A model generated the notes under the pieces. That model had not been told where the DNA came from. It made no database searches and worked only from the letters and a program-made list of their open reading frames with translations. Positions 53,418 to 61,686 of a stretch of DNA of 64,000 nt are shown here, in pieces. Position 1 is the stretch's first letter; each line of letters begins with the position of its first letter. Source of the stretch: Candidatus Saccharimonadota bacterium (GTDB taxonomy: Bacteria > Patescibacteriota > Saccharimonadia > Saccharimonadales > Saccharimonadaceae). The translations under genes and the position numbers were made by a program. The stretch spans positions 248,001 through 312,000 of the forward strand of contig JAUMYN010000001.1 of the NCBI GenBank assembly GCA_030528625.1, given 5' to 3'.

Positions 53418-54032
53418 GTGAAAACACTTCTCGGTACCAAACTTGGTATGACCCAGCTCTTGGCTGACGATGGCAAAGCCGTTCCGGTGACGCTCATCCA
53501 GGCCGGCCCTGTCACCGTGACTCAGGTGAAGACTGTCGAAACCGACGGTTACAATGCGGTACAGGTCGCTTATGGAGAGGGTAAGAACCTGAGCAAGGCC
53601 GTGGCTGGTCATGTGAAATCAGCCCAAGTGACCCCGAAGCACATTCGGGAATTCCGCGTCGCTGAGATCCCTGCGGATCTAAAGGTCGGCGACGAAATCA
53701 ACGTTTCCGCGTTCGCAGTCGGCGATACAGTCGATGCAACCGGAACCAGCAAGGGTAAAGGCTTCGCCGGCACCATCAAACGCCACAATTTCAAGCGGCA
53801 TCGCAAGACGCACGGTGGCAAGGGGAACACTCGCAAGCCAGGCTCAATCGGCTCGATGTACCCGCAAAAAGTCTTTAAGGGTAAGACAATGGCAGGCCAG
53901 ATGGGCGCTGAGCGCGTGACGGTCAAGAACCTTGAGGTTGCCTATGTTGACCCAGCAACCAACCTAATTGGCCTGAAGGGTGCCGTTCCTGGTCCCCGCA
54001 AGGGTCTAATTATCTTAGGAGGTGACAAGTAA
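53418..54032 (+). CDS. rplC: 50S ribosomal protein L3
   Basis: 204 aa. Starts MKTLLGTKLGMTQLLADDGKAVPVTLIQAGP, the classic L3 N-terminus; further conserved blocks are GKGFAGTIKRHNF, HGGKGNTRKPGSIGSMYPQKVFKGKTMAGQMG and KGAVPGPRKGLIIL. GTG start, preceded by a purine-rich GTGAGGAAAA and by a structured leader. It is the first gene of a cluster that runs without promoters to rpsH. The stop codon overlaps the rplD start by one base. Confidence 0.97.
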   Translation: MKTLLGTKLGMTQLLADDGKAVPVTLIQAGPVTVTQVKTVETDGYNAVQVAYGEGKNLSKAVAGHVKSAQVTPKHIREFRVAEIPADLKVGDEINVSAFAVGDTVDATGTSKGKGFAGTIKRHNFKRHRKTHGGKGNTRKPGSIGSMYPQKVFKGKTMAGQMGAERVTVKNLEVAYVDPATNLIGLKGAVPGPRKGLIILGGDK

Positions 54033-54628
54033 TGGCTGAGCACAAACTTCCAAAAGATATTTTTGCAGTTGACGTGCCAAATCACGAACTGCTGAAGCTG
54101 GCGTATGATAGCTATTTGGCGAATGCTCGCCTGGCCAGCGCAACCACCAAGCAGCGCGGTGAAGTGTCTGGTGGTGGTAAAAAGCCATGGAAGCAGAAGG
54201 GCACCGGTCGGGCGCGTTTTGGCTCAACCCGTAACCCGATCTGGCGTGGCGGTGGTGTTGTCTTCGGTCCTCGCGGCAATGAAAACTACACTAAGAAGCT
54301 ATCAAAGACCGCAAAGAAGGTGGCTGTTCGCCAGGCATTGACTTTGGCTGAGCAGGCGAAGAAGATTAGCGTTAAAGACATCAAGACCACCGGCAAAACC
54401 GCTGAAATCGCCAAGTTCTTGGCTGACAACAAGCTGGAGCGCCGTGTATTGATAGTCGTTGATGAAAAGACGACAGAGTTGATGCGTGCAACCAACAACA
54501 TTCAGAATGTGTTGGTAGTGCGAGCAAACTACCTGAGCGTGTACCACATTCTGAACGCCGATCAGATTGTTATTACTCCAAAAGCGCTGCCGGTAATCAC
54601 TGAGTGGCTCGGTAAGGAGGAAGCGTAA
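54032..54628 (+). CDS. rplD: 50S ribosomal protein L4
   Basis: 198 aa. It shows the exit-tunnel loop region TTKQRGEVSGGGKKPWKQKGTGRARFGSTRNPIWRGGGVVFGP, which is almost invariant in L4, followed by KLSKTAKKVAVRQALTL and a C-terminal ANYLSVYHILNADQIVI. One-base overlap with rplC (TAATG) indicates translational coupling. In some bacteria L4 represses the S10 operon; the rplC leader would be the candidate site here, by inference only. Confidence 0.96.
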   Translation: MAEHKLPKDIFAVDVPNHELLKLAYDSYLANARLASATTKQRGEVSGGGKKPWKQKGTGRARFGSTRNPIWRGGGVVFGPRGNENYTKKLSKTAKKVAVRQALTLAEQAKKISVKDIKTTGKTAEIAKFLADNKLERRVLIVVDEKTTELMRATNNIQNVLVVRANYLSVYHILNADQIVITPKALPVITEWLGKEEA

Positions 54629-54629
54629 T

Positions 54630-54950
54630 ATGAAGTCTATGACGATTATTCCAGTAGTGAGCGAGAAGGCGTATGCACAGAGCATGGGCAATGTCTACAC
54701 CTTCCGCGTACCGCTGAACCTCAATAAAAACGAAATCCAGGCCGCAGTTGAAGCGCAGTATGGCGTCAGCGTCGTTAGCGTGAAGACTTTGGTGCAGGAC
54801 GGTAAAAGCGTGCGTTTCTCACGCGGCAAGAACCGCTATCCTGGCACGACTAAGCGCAAGGATTTCAAGAAGGCCTACGTGACTCTAAAAGACGGCGACA
54901 AGCTCAATGTCTTTGACGCAGTAGAGCAGCAGATGGAGGAGACCAAGTAA
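54630..54950 (+). CDS. rplW: 50S ribosomal protein L23
   Basis: 106 aa. The core PVVSEKAYAQSMGNVYTFRVPLNLNKNEIQAAVEAQYGVSVVSV is typical of L23 (P.xTEKs...e.n.YtF.V...AnK.qIk.AVe..F.VkV). It sits at the tunnel exit where trigger factor and SRP dock. The C-terminus is slightly longer than usual. The ATG is 1 nt after the rplD stop and its stop overlaps the rplB start. Confidence 0.95.
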   Translation: MKSMTIIPVVSEKAYAQSMGNVYTFRVPLNLNKNEIQAAVEAQYGVSVVSVKTLVQDGKSVRFSRGKNRYPGTTKRKDFKKAYVTLKDGDKLNVFDAVEQQMEETK

Positions 54951-55789
54951 TGCCAGTAAAAGCTTACAATCCAACCACCCCTGCTCGTCGCGGTATGACG
55001 AGTCAGGACCTATCAGACATTACGACCAAAAAGCCGCTCAAAAGCCTGATCAAGGCCAAGAAGCAACAGGCTGGTCGCAATAACCAAGGTCGCATTACGG
55101 TGCGCCACCGTGGCGGTGGTGTTCGCCGCCACTACCGCTTGGTGAGTCACAACTTGCCAGCTGGTCTGACCTTGACGATTGAAGAAATCGAATACGATCC
55201 AAACCGCTCAGCGCGCATCGCTCGCGTGAAGGATCAGCACGGTCTGCACCACTACATTTTGGCTGACACCTCAATGGTGAAGGGTAAGACGATTCAGACA
55301 GGCGATGAGGCACCGATTGAGACCTCAAACCGCTTACCATTGTCAGTGATTCCAGTTGGTACGATGATTTACGCCATTGAGCTGACCGCTGGTAAGGGCG
55401 CCCAGATGGTGCGCGCTGCCGGTGCGAAAGCACAGCTAATGGCCAAGGAAGGCGATTACGCTACGATTAAGCTGCCATCAGGCGAAGTCCGCAAGGTGCG
55501 CCTCGAGGCAACCGCGTCAATCGGTACGGTTGGTAACGTGCAGCACCAGAATGTGAAGATCGGTTCAGCCGGCCGCAAGCGCCGCAAGGGTATTCGCCCA
55601 ACCGTTCGCGGTGTTGTCATGAACGCCGCAGACCACCCGCATGGTGGTGGTGACGGTGGTCGCCACGGTACTGGCAAGGCGCCGCGCACGCCATGGGGTC
55701 AATTGACCCTCGGCTACCGTACGCGCCGCCGCAAGGGCTCTAACAAATTAATCGTACGCACGCGTCATGACGCGAAGAGGAAGAGGTAA
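54950..55789 (+). CDS. rplB: 50S ribosomal protein L2
   Basis: 279 aa, normal length. Conserved blocks: MPVKAYNPTTPARRGMTSQDL, GRNNQGRITVRHRGGGVRRHYRLV, IEYDPNRSARIARV, and the peptidyl-transferase-proximal GVVMNAADHPHGGGDGGRHGTGKAPRTPWGQLTLGYRTR with the essential His. Overlaps rplW by one base (TAATG). Confidence 0.97.
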   Translation: MPVKAYNPTTPARRGMTSQDLSDITTKKPLKSLIKAKKQQAGRNNQGRITVRHRGGGVRRHYRLVSHNLPAGLTLTIEEIEYDPNRSARIARVKDQHGLHHYILADTSMVKGKTIQTGDEAPIETSNRLPLSVIPVGTMIYAIELTAGKGAQMVRAAGAKAQLMAKEGDYATIKLPSGEVRKVRLEATASIGTVGNVQHQNVKIGSAGRKRRKGIRPTVRGVVMNAADHPHGGGDGGRHGTGKAPRTPWGQLTLGYRTRRRKGSNKLIVRTRHDAKRKR

Positions 55790-55795
55790 ATCACG

Positions 55796-56062
55796 ATGAG
55801 TCGTTCTCTGAAAAAAGGTCCATTCGTCGATGTCAAGCTGGCAAAGAAAGTTGCTGCGCTGAGCCTCGATGATCGTACCGTTATCAAAACGTGGGCGCGC
55901 GCTTCGACCATCACCCCAGACATGGTGGGTCGGACGATCGCTGTCTACAACGGTAAGATGCACGTGCCAGTGTTGATTACCGAAAATATGGTTGGCCACA
56001 AGCTCGGCGAGTTTGCGCCAACCCGTAAGTTCCGAAAGCACGGCGGAAAGGATAAGAAGTAA
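55796..56062 (+). CDS. rpsS: 30S ribosomal protein S19
   Basis: 88 aa. [75 protein letters not shown] cover the whole conserved protein. It lies in the 30S head next to S13. GAAGAGGAAGAGG precedes the ATG within the end of rplB. Confidence 0.97.
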   Translation: MSRSLKKGPFVDVKLAKKVAALSLDDRTVIKTWARASTITPDMVGRTIAVYNGKMHVPVLITENMVGHKLGEFAPTRKFRKHGGKDKK

Positions 56063-56064
56063 TC

Positions 56065-56514
56065 ATGAGTGAGACTACTTATACCGTTCGCGCCTATGCT
56101 AAGGGTATCGACCAGACGCCGCGCAAGGTGTCATTGGTTGCCGCGCTGGTTCGTGGCCGCACTGTGGCTGATGCACTGGTTATTCTGGAACATGTGCCAA
56201 AGCGTGCTGCATTGCCAGTCAAAAAGGCCATCGACAGCGCCAAGGCAAACGCCATCAACAACCACGGCCTGGACGCCAAGAGCTTGGTAATTACCACGCT
56301 GAGCGTGACGACTGGCACACGGTTGCGCCGCTTCAAACCAGCATCACGTGGCCGGGCTTTGCCATTCCAGAAGAAGACATCAAACATTTTAGTTGAAGTC
56401 AGCGGCGTCGAGAAGCCAAAGAAGGCTCCGGCCAAGAAAGCTGAGACCAAGGCTGACAGGCAACCTGTAGAGAAAAAAGCCGCTAAAACCACGGCAAAAA
56501 AGGAGGAGAAGTAA
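56065..56514 (+). CDS. rplV: 50S ribosomal protein L22 with basic C-terminal extension
   Basis: 149 aa. The first ~110 residues are the L22 fold (AKGIDQTPRKVSLVAALVRGRTVADALVILEHVPKRAALPVKKAIDSAKANAINN and RRFKPASRGRALPFQKKTSNILVEV), including the hairpin that reaches into the exit tunnel. The last ~40 residues are a Lys/Ala/Glu tail (PKKAPAKKAETKADRQ and beyond) absent from E. coli L22. The start is 2 nt after rpsS; the stop abuts rpsC. Confidence 0.95.
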   Translation: MSETTYTVRAYAKGIDQTPRKVSLVAALVRGRTVADALVILEHVPKRAALPVKKAIDSAKANAINNHGLDAKSLVITTLSVTTGTRLRRFKPASRGRALPFQKKTSNILVEVSGVEKPKKAPAKKAETKADRQPVEKKAAKTTAKKEEK

Positions 56515-57147
56515 ATGGGTCAAAAAGTGAATCCAATCAACTTCCGCCTGCAAGTTCACAAGAACTGGAGCTCTCGTTGGTTTAGCGCCAATAAGAAAGA
56601 GTTTGCCCAGGCGATCAAGCAGGATCACGAGATTCGTGAGTTGACTGAAAAGAAGTTCGCGTCTCGTCCAACCATCAATCGGATTGAGATTGAGCGCAGT
56701 GCCAACCTGATCACTGTAACGATCCACACTGCCAAGGCTGGTGTGGTGATCGGCCGCGGTGGTGCTGGCGTCAACGAATTGAAGAAGGAAATTGAAAAGA
56801 TTGTCGGCCAGGCCGTACGCATCAACATTGAAGAGGTGCGCCGCCCAGAGCTGGCTGCCAAGCTGGTGGCTGAGAACATCGCTCGTCAGTTGGAGCGCCG
56901 CATCAATTTCCGCCGCGCAACCAAGATGACCGCGCAGAACACCATGGCAGCGGGTGCCAAGGGTATCCGTATCGAGGTGGCTGGTCGTCTGAACGGCGCC
57001 GAAATGGCGCGCCGCGAAAAGGTGATTGAGGGCTCAGTGCCGCTCCATACCTTGCGCGCTGATATTGACTTCCACTGCGCTCGCGCCCAGACGCCTGCTG
57101 GCATCATCGGCGTGAAAGTGTGGATTTATAAGGGTGAAAGGAGCTAA
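56515..57147 (+). CDS. rpsC: 30S ribosomal protein S3
   Basis: 210 aa. [22 protein letters not shown], the KH domain [19 protein letters not shown], then [58 protein letters not shown] with [12 protein letters not shown]. The mRNA-entry residues (RRA, basic patch) are present. It starts directly at the end of rplV, preceded by AGGAGAAGTAA, an SD within the previous gene. Confidence 0.97.
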   Translation: MGQKVNPINFRLQVHKNWSSRWFSANKKEFAQAIKQDHEIRELTEKKFASRPTINRIEIERSANLITVTIHTAKAGVVIGRGGAGVNELKKEIEKIVGQAVRINIEEVRRPELAAKLVAENIARQLERRINFRRATKMTAQNTMAAGAKGIRIEVAGRLNGAEMARREKVIEGSVPLHTLRADIDFHCARAQTPAGIIGVKVWIYKGERS

Positions 57148-57152
57148 TCGAT

Positions 57153-57566
57153 ATGTTGTTACCGAAAAAGACCAAATATCGCAAAGTTCGCATCGGTAAA
57201 AACCGAGGCAATGCCACCCGCGGTAATTACATCGCGTTTGGCGACTATGCCCTGCAATCGCAGTCAAACGAGCGCATTAACTCGCGCCAAATCGAGTCCG
57301 CCCGCCAGGCGATGACCCGCTACATCAAGCGTGGCGGTAAGATCTGGATCCGCATCTTCCCGCACACTCCAGTCACCCGCAAGCCAGTTGGCCTCAAGAT
57401 GGGTATGGGTAAGGGTAATCCAGAGTTCTTTGTCGCCAAGGTGAAGGCCGGTACCGTGATGTTTGAGATGAAGGGTGTATCAGAAGAAGTAGCCCGCGAG
57501 GCAATGCGTCTGGCGAGCCATAAGCTGCCAGTAAAGTGTAAGTTTATCAAGCGGGAGGAAGCGTAA
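57153..57566 (+). CDS. rplP: 50S ribosomal protein L16
   Basis: 137 aa. [66 protein letters not shown] and [30 protein letters not shown] are the standard L16 blocks. Contact to the A-site tRNA is through the MGMGKG loop. AAAGGAGC lies just before the ATG; the stop overlaps rpmC (TAATG). Confidence 0.96.
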   Translation: MLLPKKTKYRKVRIGKNRGNATRGNYIAFGDYALQSQSNERINSRQIESARQAMTRYIKRGGKIWIRIFPHTPVTRKPVGLKMGMGKGNPEFFVAKVKAGTVMFEMKGVSEEVAREAMRLASHKLPVKCKFIKREEA

Positions 57567-57763
57567 TGGCCAAAGAAGCAACCGTTGTACCAACCGTTGA
57601 AGAACTACAGAAACAGTTGGCCGAAAAGCGCAGTGACCTCATCGAGGCAAAGCGCTCACACGCCGCTGGCGAACTAGTCAATCCAAAAGCGCTGCGGTCG
57701 CTCCGTAAGGACATCGCGCGCCTGCTGACACAAATTAACGAAAAGGAGCAAGCAAATGGCTAA
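57566..57763 (+). CDS. rpmC: 50S ribosomal protein L29
   Basis: 65 aa. Coiled helical L29: [51 protein letters not shown], with the typical LR..L......LR......G.l.n...lr.vRr.IAri.T pattern. It overlaps rplP by one base and rpsQ by 8 bases. Confidence 0.93.
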   Translation: MAKEATVVPTVEELQKQLAEKRSDLIEAKRSHAAGELVNPKALRSLRKDIARLLTQINEKEQANG

Positions 57764-58058
57764 ACGAACACTGACCGGTGTCGTGACGAGTGCCAAGCGC
57801 GACAAGACCATCACCGTGACGGTCACCAGCCGCGAAACGCATCCGCTCTACGGCAAACAGTACACCGTGACGCGCAAGTACACTGCTCATGACGAGAAGA
57901 ATGAAGCAGGCGAAGGCGACACCGTACTGATCGAAGAGACTCGTCCGCTGTCAAAGACCAAGAGCTTTACGCTGGTGAAAATCATCGAGAAGTCTCGCGG
58001 TTCAATCAAACTAAAAGACGATGTTGAGGCGCCAGAGGCGAAGGAGGATGACAAATGA
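57756..58058 (+). CDS. rpsQ: 30S ribosomal protein S17
   Basis: 100 aa. [77 protein letters not shown] is the complete S17 OB-fold. It has a charged C-terminal extension ([16 protein letters not shown]). It overlaps rpmC by 8 nt and rplN by 4 nt. Confidence 0.95.
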   Translation: MAKRTLTGVVTSAKRDKTITVTVTSRETHPLYGKQYTVTRKYTAHDEKNEAGEGDTVLIEETRPLSKTKSFTLVKIIEKSRGSIKLKDDVEAPEAKEDDK

Positions 58059-58423
58059 TCCAACAAGAATCTCGCCTCAAGGTAGCGGACAACTCAGGCG
58101 CCAAGGAGGTGCTAGTGATCCGTGTCCTGGGCGGCACCAAGCGCCGTTATGCACGGGTTGGCGATGTTATCGTGTGTACGGTGAAAGACACTAGCCCAAC
58201 CGGTAATATCAAGAAGAAATCTGTCGTCAAGGCGGTGGTGGTGCGAACTCGTGACCAGATCCAGCGCAAAGACGGCTCAACGATCTGCTTCGATGACAAC
58301 GCCGTAGTGATTATCAACGATGACAAGCAGCCAAAGGCAACTCGTGTCTTCGGCCCAGTGCCACGCGAACTACGCGACATGGGCTACACCAAGATTATCA
58401 GCCTGGCTCCGGAGGTACTCTAA
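58055..58423 (+). CDS. rplN: 50S ribosomal protein L14
   Basis: 122 aa, the exact family length. [100 protein letters not shown] match L14 throughout. The ATGA overlap with rpsQ implies coupled translation. Confidence 0.97.
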   Translation: MIQQESRLKVADNSGAKEVLVIRVLGGTKRRYARVGDVIVCTVKDTSPTGNIKKKSVVKAVVVRTRDQIQRKDGSTICFDDNAVVIINDDKQPKATRVFGPVPRELRDMGYTKIISLAPEVL

Positions 58424-58425
58424 GT

Positions 58426-58746
58426 ATGGCTCGGATTCATAAAGATGACCTAGTGAAAATCATCGCTGGTAAAGATAAAGGTACGACTGGTAAGGTCCTG
58501 GCTGTTAACACCAAGGCCGGCACTGTGCTGGTCGAAGGTGTGGGCGTCGGCCACCGCCACGTCAAGCCAAACCAGTTCAATCCAAAAGGCGGCAAAAAGG
58601 ACATTCATGTCCCAACTGACATCAGCAAGGTTGCGCTGGTCGTTGATGAAAAATCTGGCAAAACCAGCCGTGTTGGCCTGGTAAAGAACGCTGACGGCGG
58701 CAAGACCCGCGTCGCTCGGCAAGCAAAGAATAAGGAGATCAAATAG
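58426..58746 (+). CDS. rplX: 50S ribosomal protein L24
   Basis: 106 aa. The KOW motif is at the N-terminus (IHKDDLVKIIAGKDKGTTGKVLAVNTKAGTVLVEGVGVGHRHVKPN), followed by GGKKDIHVPTDISKVALVVDEKSGKTSRVGLVKNADGGKTRVARQAK. It initiates 50S assembly near the tunnel exit. The next coding start, a microprotein, lies 1 nt after the stop. Confidence 0.95.
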   Translation: MARIHKDDLVKIIAGKDKGTTGKVLAVNTKAGTVLVEGVGVGHRHVKPNQFNPKGGKKDIHVPTDISKVALVVDEKSGKTSRVGLVKNADGGKTRVARQAKNKEIK

Positions 58747-58747
58747 T

Positions 58748-58855
58748 ATGGACAATCTTGCAATGTGGCTGCTTCCTGTCGTTACGCTTCTTGTAATACT
58801 TATCGCCTTATTCGTTATGGGCAGTGATGATAAAGGTAAAAAGGAGAAGAAGTAG
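58748..58855 (+). CDS. 35-aa single-span membrane microprotein in the spc operon
   Basis: A complete small ORF in the only sizeable gap between rplX and rplE. The ATG at 58748 follows the rplX stop by 1 nt and has AAGGAGATC about 9 nt upstream. The product begins MDNLAMWLLPVVTLLVILIA, i.e. a single hydrophobic helix (about residues 6-24), and ends in a charged tail GSDDKGKKEKK. Its stop lies 1 nt before rplE, and its last codons hold the AAGGAGAAG used by rplE, so it is placed like a translated member of the operon. No known ribosomal protein fits. Orientation by the positive-inside rule puts the lysine tail in the cytoplasm, where it could touch ribosomes or RNA. Function unknown. Confidence 0.7.
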   Translation: MDNLAMWLLPVVTLLVILIALFVMGSDDKGKKEKK

Positions 58856-58856
58856 T

Positions 58857-59441
58857 ATGGCCAAAGCTAATACGAACCCACCAGCTCCTCGCCTGAAAGC
58901 CTTGTACAAAGAAAAGTACCAAAAGGAACTACAGGCCGAACTAGATCTAAAGAATGTGCACCAGGTGCCAGCTTTGGAAAAGATCGTGGTGAGCGTCGGT
59001 GTCGGTAAGAAAAAAGAGGACAAGCGCCACTTTGAAATCGTAAAAAATACGCTGGAAAAGGTAACTGGTCAGGCACCAGTGGCTCGCCTGGCGAAGAAGT
59101 CAATCGCTGGCTTCAGCATTCGTAAGGGTATGGGTGCGCCAATCGGCGCCAGTGTGACCCTGCGCGGCAGCAGGATGTACGAGTTCATGGATCGCTTGAT
59201 CAACGTAGCATTGCCGCGCGTGCGCGACTTTCACGGTGTGGGCGTCAAGTTTGACAAGGGCGGCAATTACAATCTCGGCATCACCGAGCAGTCGATTTTC
59301 CCAGAACTGACCTTTGAAGAAACGCAAATCTTGCACGGTGTTCAGGTGACCTTTGTCATCAAGAACGGCAGCAAAGAAACCTCACGCGCCCTGCTGGAGA
59401 AATTCGGTATGCCGTTTGAGAAGAAAGGAGGCGTTAAGTAA
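58857..59441 (+). CDS. rplE: 50S ribosomal protein L5
   Basis: 194 aa. [99 protein letters not shown] and [16 protein letters not shown] are characteristic. It binds 5S rRNA and contacts S13. I use the ATG at 58857 just after the microprotein stop; the N-terminal ~12 residues ([11 protein letters not shown]) extend beyond the E. coli protein. It overlaps rpsN by one base. Confidence 0.96.
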   Translation: MAKANTNPPAPRLKALYKEKYQKELQAELDLKNVHQVPALEKIVVSVGVGKKKEDKRHFEIVKNTLEKVTGQAPVARLAKKSIAGFSIRKGMGAPIGASVTLRGSRMYEFMDRLINVALPRVRDFHGVGVKFDKGGNYNLGITEQSIFPELTFEETQILHGVQVTFVIKNGSKETSRALLEKFGMPFEKKGGVK

Positions 59442-59710
59442 TGGCTAAGAAATCAATGATTGCACGCGACAACAAGCGCATCAAGCTGATCGCCAAGCAC
59501 GCCGCCAAGCGTGCTGAGCTGAAGGAATTGGGTGATCTGGAAGGCCTGCAAAAGCTGCCTCGCAATTCTAGCCCAACTCGGCACAAGAACCGCGACAGCA
59601 TTTCTGGTCGCCCACGCGGCTACATGCGCCAGTTTGGCCTGAGCCGTATCAATTTCCGCGAAAAAGCAGCCAAGGGCGAAATCCCAGGCGTAACAAAGAG
59701 TAGTTGGTAA
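59441..59710 (+). CDS. rpsN: 30S ribosomal protein S14 (zinc-free type)
   Basis: 89 aa. [80 protein letters not shown]. The CxxC..CxxC zinc motif of the short S14 form is absent, so this is the C-minus form, intermediate in length between the 61-aa zinc type and the 101-aa E. coli type. Overlaps rplE by one base. Confidence 0.96.
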   Translation: MAKKSMIARDNKRIKLIAKHAAKRAELKELGDLEGLQKLPRNSSPTRHKNRDSISGRPRGYMRQFGLSRINFREKAAKGEIPGVTKSSW

Positions 59711-59730
59711 GAAGGAAAGGAGATTCGACA

Positions 59731-60132
59731 ATGTCTATGCAAACTACAGACCCAATCGCCGACCTTCTGACCCGCATTCGCAATGCGAAATTGGTCGGCA
59801 AAACGGAAATTCGTGTTCCGTCTAGCAAAATGAAGAAAGTTATCGCTGAGCAATTGGTAAAGAATGGCTACCTAGCCGATGTCACTGCTGAAGCGGCCAA
59901 GCCACGCGATGTGTTGGTAATTACTATCAATCGTCCAGGCGAAAACAGCACCATCAACGAAATCACCCGTGTATCAAAGCCGGGCCGCCGTGTCTATGTT
60001 GGCGCCGCTGAGATTCCAAAGGTGAAATCAGGCCGCGGCCTAGTGCTCGTCTCCACCTCAAAAGGTGTGATGACCGGCGCCGAAGCTGTCAAAGCCAAGC
60101 TTGGTGGCGAGTTGCTGCTGAAGGTGTACTAG
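59731..60132 (+). CDS. rpsH: 30S ribosomal protein S8
   Basis: 133 aa. MSMQTTDPIADLLTRIRNAKLVGKTEIRVPSSKMKKVIAEQLVKNGY, then RPGENSTINEITRVSKPGRRVYVGAAEIPKVKSGRGLVLVSTSKGVMTGAEAVKAKLGGELLLKVY. It binds 16S helix 21. The ATG at 59731 has AAAGGAGA upstream; the in-frame GTG at 59704 overlaps rpsN and is unlikely. A terminator follows, although in most bacteria rplF would come next. Confidence 0.96.
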   Translation: MSMQTTDPIADLLTRIRNAKLVGKTEIRVPSSKMKKVIAEQLVKNGYLADVTAEAAKPRDVLVITINRPGENSTINEITRVSKPGRRVYVGAAEIPKVKSGRGLVLVSTSKGVMTGAEAVKAKLGGELLLKVY

Positions 60133-60155
60133 AATACGCCTTGCCGGCAGAGAGA

Positions 60156-60184
60156 AGCGCTCGGGAGAGATCCGGGCGCTTTTT
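60156..60184 (+). terminator. Terminator after rpsH
   Basis: Stem AGCGCTCGG (60156-60164) / CCGGGCGCT (60172-60180) with TTTTT. It ends the first part of the split spc operon. Confidence 0.85.
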
Positions 60185-60257
60185 GTGGCGTGGGGCGATG
60201 GGTTATTATTTCTACGAAGAGAGCCGTGGACAACTTAATAGTAGGAAGCCGCTCTTC

Positions 60258-60830
60258 CTAATTGACGCCCGCCAGCATGCATAAATCCCTGTACGGCTTG
60301 GTGACTACCTCCAGCTCAGTAGTGTGAAGTTGCTCCTCTATTTTTTCGAGCTTCTTCAGTCCATCCTCTTCGCTATGGCCCATCACCTCAACCTCCACGA
60401 ATACGCCGGCCCCTTTGATCTCATCAATCGCGACCGTTGTGTGCGGGTAATCGTCACTCTTGAAGGCGTGACGTTGTTTATTCACCTCAACCAATTTGAC
60501 CATCTCTAAATTACTCAGAAGTTGCTTAGCAACACCTGTGTCGCTGGTCCGTATCGGCAGGTTCGTCTCTGGCTTAATGATCACATCATCTCTCGTGTGA
60601 GTAGACTTTGTCGAAGCCGGCTTATATGTAATCTCAGCAAAGCCGTCTCGCTCTCTAATGCGCAAACATTCCACCGTTTTCATGAAATCAACGTCGGGTC
60701 GAGAGTAGTATGTATCAATTTCATGGAGCATGCCCGCCTCCGTGAATCCACAGCTTTTAAGTTGCGCTACAAGAGATTCAGCGCCAGAATCTAGCTTTCG
60801 TTTGCGTTCAATTTCCAGTAATTCTACCAT
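60258..60830 (-). CDS. CYTH-domain protein (class IV adenylate cyclase / triphosphatase-like)
   Basis: 190 aa. It starts MVELLEIERKRKL, containing the ExExK-type motif (EIERK) that names the CYTH fold. The tunnel residues continue with the internal CLRIRERDGFAEITYK, DDVIIKPETN, HTTVAIDEIKGAGVFVEVEV and a final Lys in VTKPYRDL. CYTH enzymes act on triphosphates (adenylate cyclase, thiamine triphosphatase, inorganic triphosphatase); the LR.R and EIKGAG-VEVE patterns are also seen in CyaB-like proteins. Substrate not decidable. The ATG lies 6 nt after TATGAT on the minus strand, hence a leaderless start. It is part of the 3-kb insert within the spc operon. Confidence 0.85.
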   Translation of the reverse strand: MVELLEIERKRKLDSGAESLVAQLKSCGFTEAGMLHEIDTYYSRPDVDFMKTVECLRIRERDGFAEITYKPASTKSTHTRDDVIIKPETNLPIRTSDTGVAKQLLSNLEMVKLVEVNKQRHAFKSDDYPHTTVAIDEIKGAGVFVEVEVMGHSEEDGLKKLEKIEEQLHTTELEVVTKPYRDLCMLAGVN

Positions 60831-60871
60831 GCTACTATCATATCAGATGGTGCCTTGGTGCTATATACCTT

Positions 60872-61261
60872 ATGAAATTAAAACACATCCCCGCCGCCTA
60901 TCGCGTCACCGTCAAGGGGTTGGTGCGAGACTGCCAAGGGCGCCTGCTGTTTGTACGGGAGCGGGGCGGGGCGTGGGACTTGCCGGGAGGCGGACTGGAG
61001 CATGGCGAAGAGATTTTCAACGCGCTGAGGCGGGAATTTCGTGAAGAATTGCGGGCGGAGATTGACATTACTGCCGCACCGCCGATCATCATTCCGACCT
61101 GGCATCAGAAATTTGACGATCCAGTACTAGTGATCGCCTATGAGGTAAGATTGCGAAACAAACCGCAAACGAGCAGTGAGGTGGATGAATATGCTTATAT
61201 GTATCCGAGTGATATTCCGCAGGGACAACTTGATTCGACGCTGATTGACAAGCTTTCGTAG
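60872..61261 (+). CDS. NUDIX hydrolase
   Basis: 129 aa. The Nudix box is GGGLEHGEEIFNALRREFREEL (residues ~32-53), matching GX5EX7REUXEE in layout; the acidic residues that bind the metal are present. The flanks RVTVKGLVRDCQGRLLFVRERGGAWDLPG and IPTWHQKFDDPVLVIAYEVRL are standard. It hydrolyses nucleoside diphosphate-linked compounds; the substrate is unknown. It is divergent from the CYTH gene with ~40 nt between starts. A TATATA/CTATAT box ends 4-6 nt ahead of the ATG. Confidence 0.85.
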   Translation: MKLKHIPAAYRVTVKGLVRDCQGRLLFVRERGGAWDLPGGGLEHGEEIFNALRREFREELRAEIDITAAPPIIIPTWHQKFDDPVLVIAYEVRLRNKPQTSSEVDEYAYMYPSDIPQGQLDSTLIDKLS

Positions 61262-61283
61262 TCCTGTATGTTAAAATATAATC

Positions 61284-61610
61284 ATGAGCGCCAAGATATT
61301 TCACTCGCGCCAGCCACAGCTTCCGGGAAGCTCCTATGACGAAGTGGTGGCGCGGGCGCGTAAGGAGCTTAATACCATTCGGCGCATCACTAAGCGCCAG
61401 CCATTCTGAAATTCTACAGCGCCGCGGTAGATTTGTTGAGAAATACAGCCAATCACCCAGAGCAGGTCGTGGATAGTCAGCACGAGTAGCATCTATTGCT
61501 GCGTTTTACGGCATCACAAAAGATGGTGTCTATTTTTGTGTGCAAGTCAAACACGATTTACGCAGTAATCGTAAAGACTTCATGTCGGTATTTGATCGTC
61601 GCCCAAAATA
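61284..61610 (+). pseudogene. Decayed small conserved gene
   Basis: An ATG at 61284, 6 nt after TAAAAT, opens 41 codons (MSAKIFHSRQPQLPGSSYDE.. to ..ITKRQPF) before a TGA. Downstream the same strand holds further pieces in shifted frames: FYSAAVDLLRNTANHPEQV (from about 61410) and then FYGITKDGVYFCVQVKHDL ... SNRKDFMSVFDRRPK ending at TAA about 61610. The pieces together look like one ~100-130-aa protein with deletions and frameshifts. The final segment resembles small nuclease-toxin-like proteins, but I cannot name the family. The promoter is intact, so the 41-aa fragment may still be expressed. Confidence 0.6.
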
Positions 61611-61680
61611 AAAAGTCCCCCGCTGTGTAGCCTGAAAACTACCTGCCGGAGACTCTGGCGACAGAGCTGATGCTTTGTCT
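61605..61680 (-). ncRNA. Candidate ~76-nt small RNA
   Basis: On the minus strand a consensus promoter (61687-61715) is followed by a stretch with no ORF, then a long hairpin and a T-run (TTTTTATTTT, plus-strand 61605-61614). The RNA would begin AGACAAAGCATCAGCTCTGT, contain a small hairpin CTCTG-TCGC-CAGAG, then a terminator stem of AGTCTCCGGC with GCGGGGGACT (one mismatch, one G-U) plus an inner GGTAG/CTACA pairing. No known RNA class is recognised. Its 3' end runs antisense to the end of the decayed gene. Confidence 0.6.
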
Positions 61681-61686
61681 GGCTTC

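Noticed and set aside
61605-61680. tracrRNA-like or CRISPR-associated RNA
   Set aside because: There are no CRISPR repeats or cas genes in the window; it is kept only as an unclassified small RNA.
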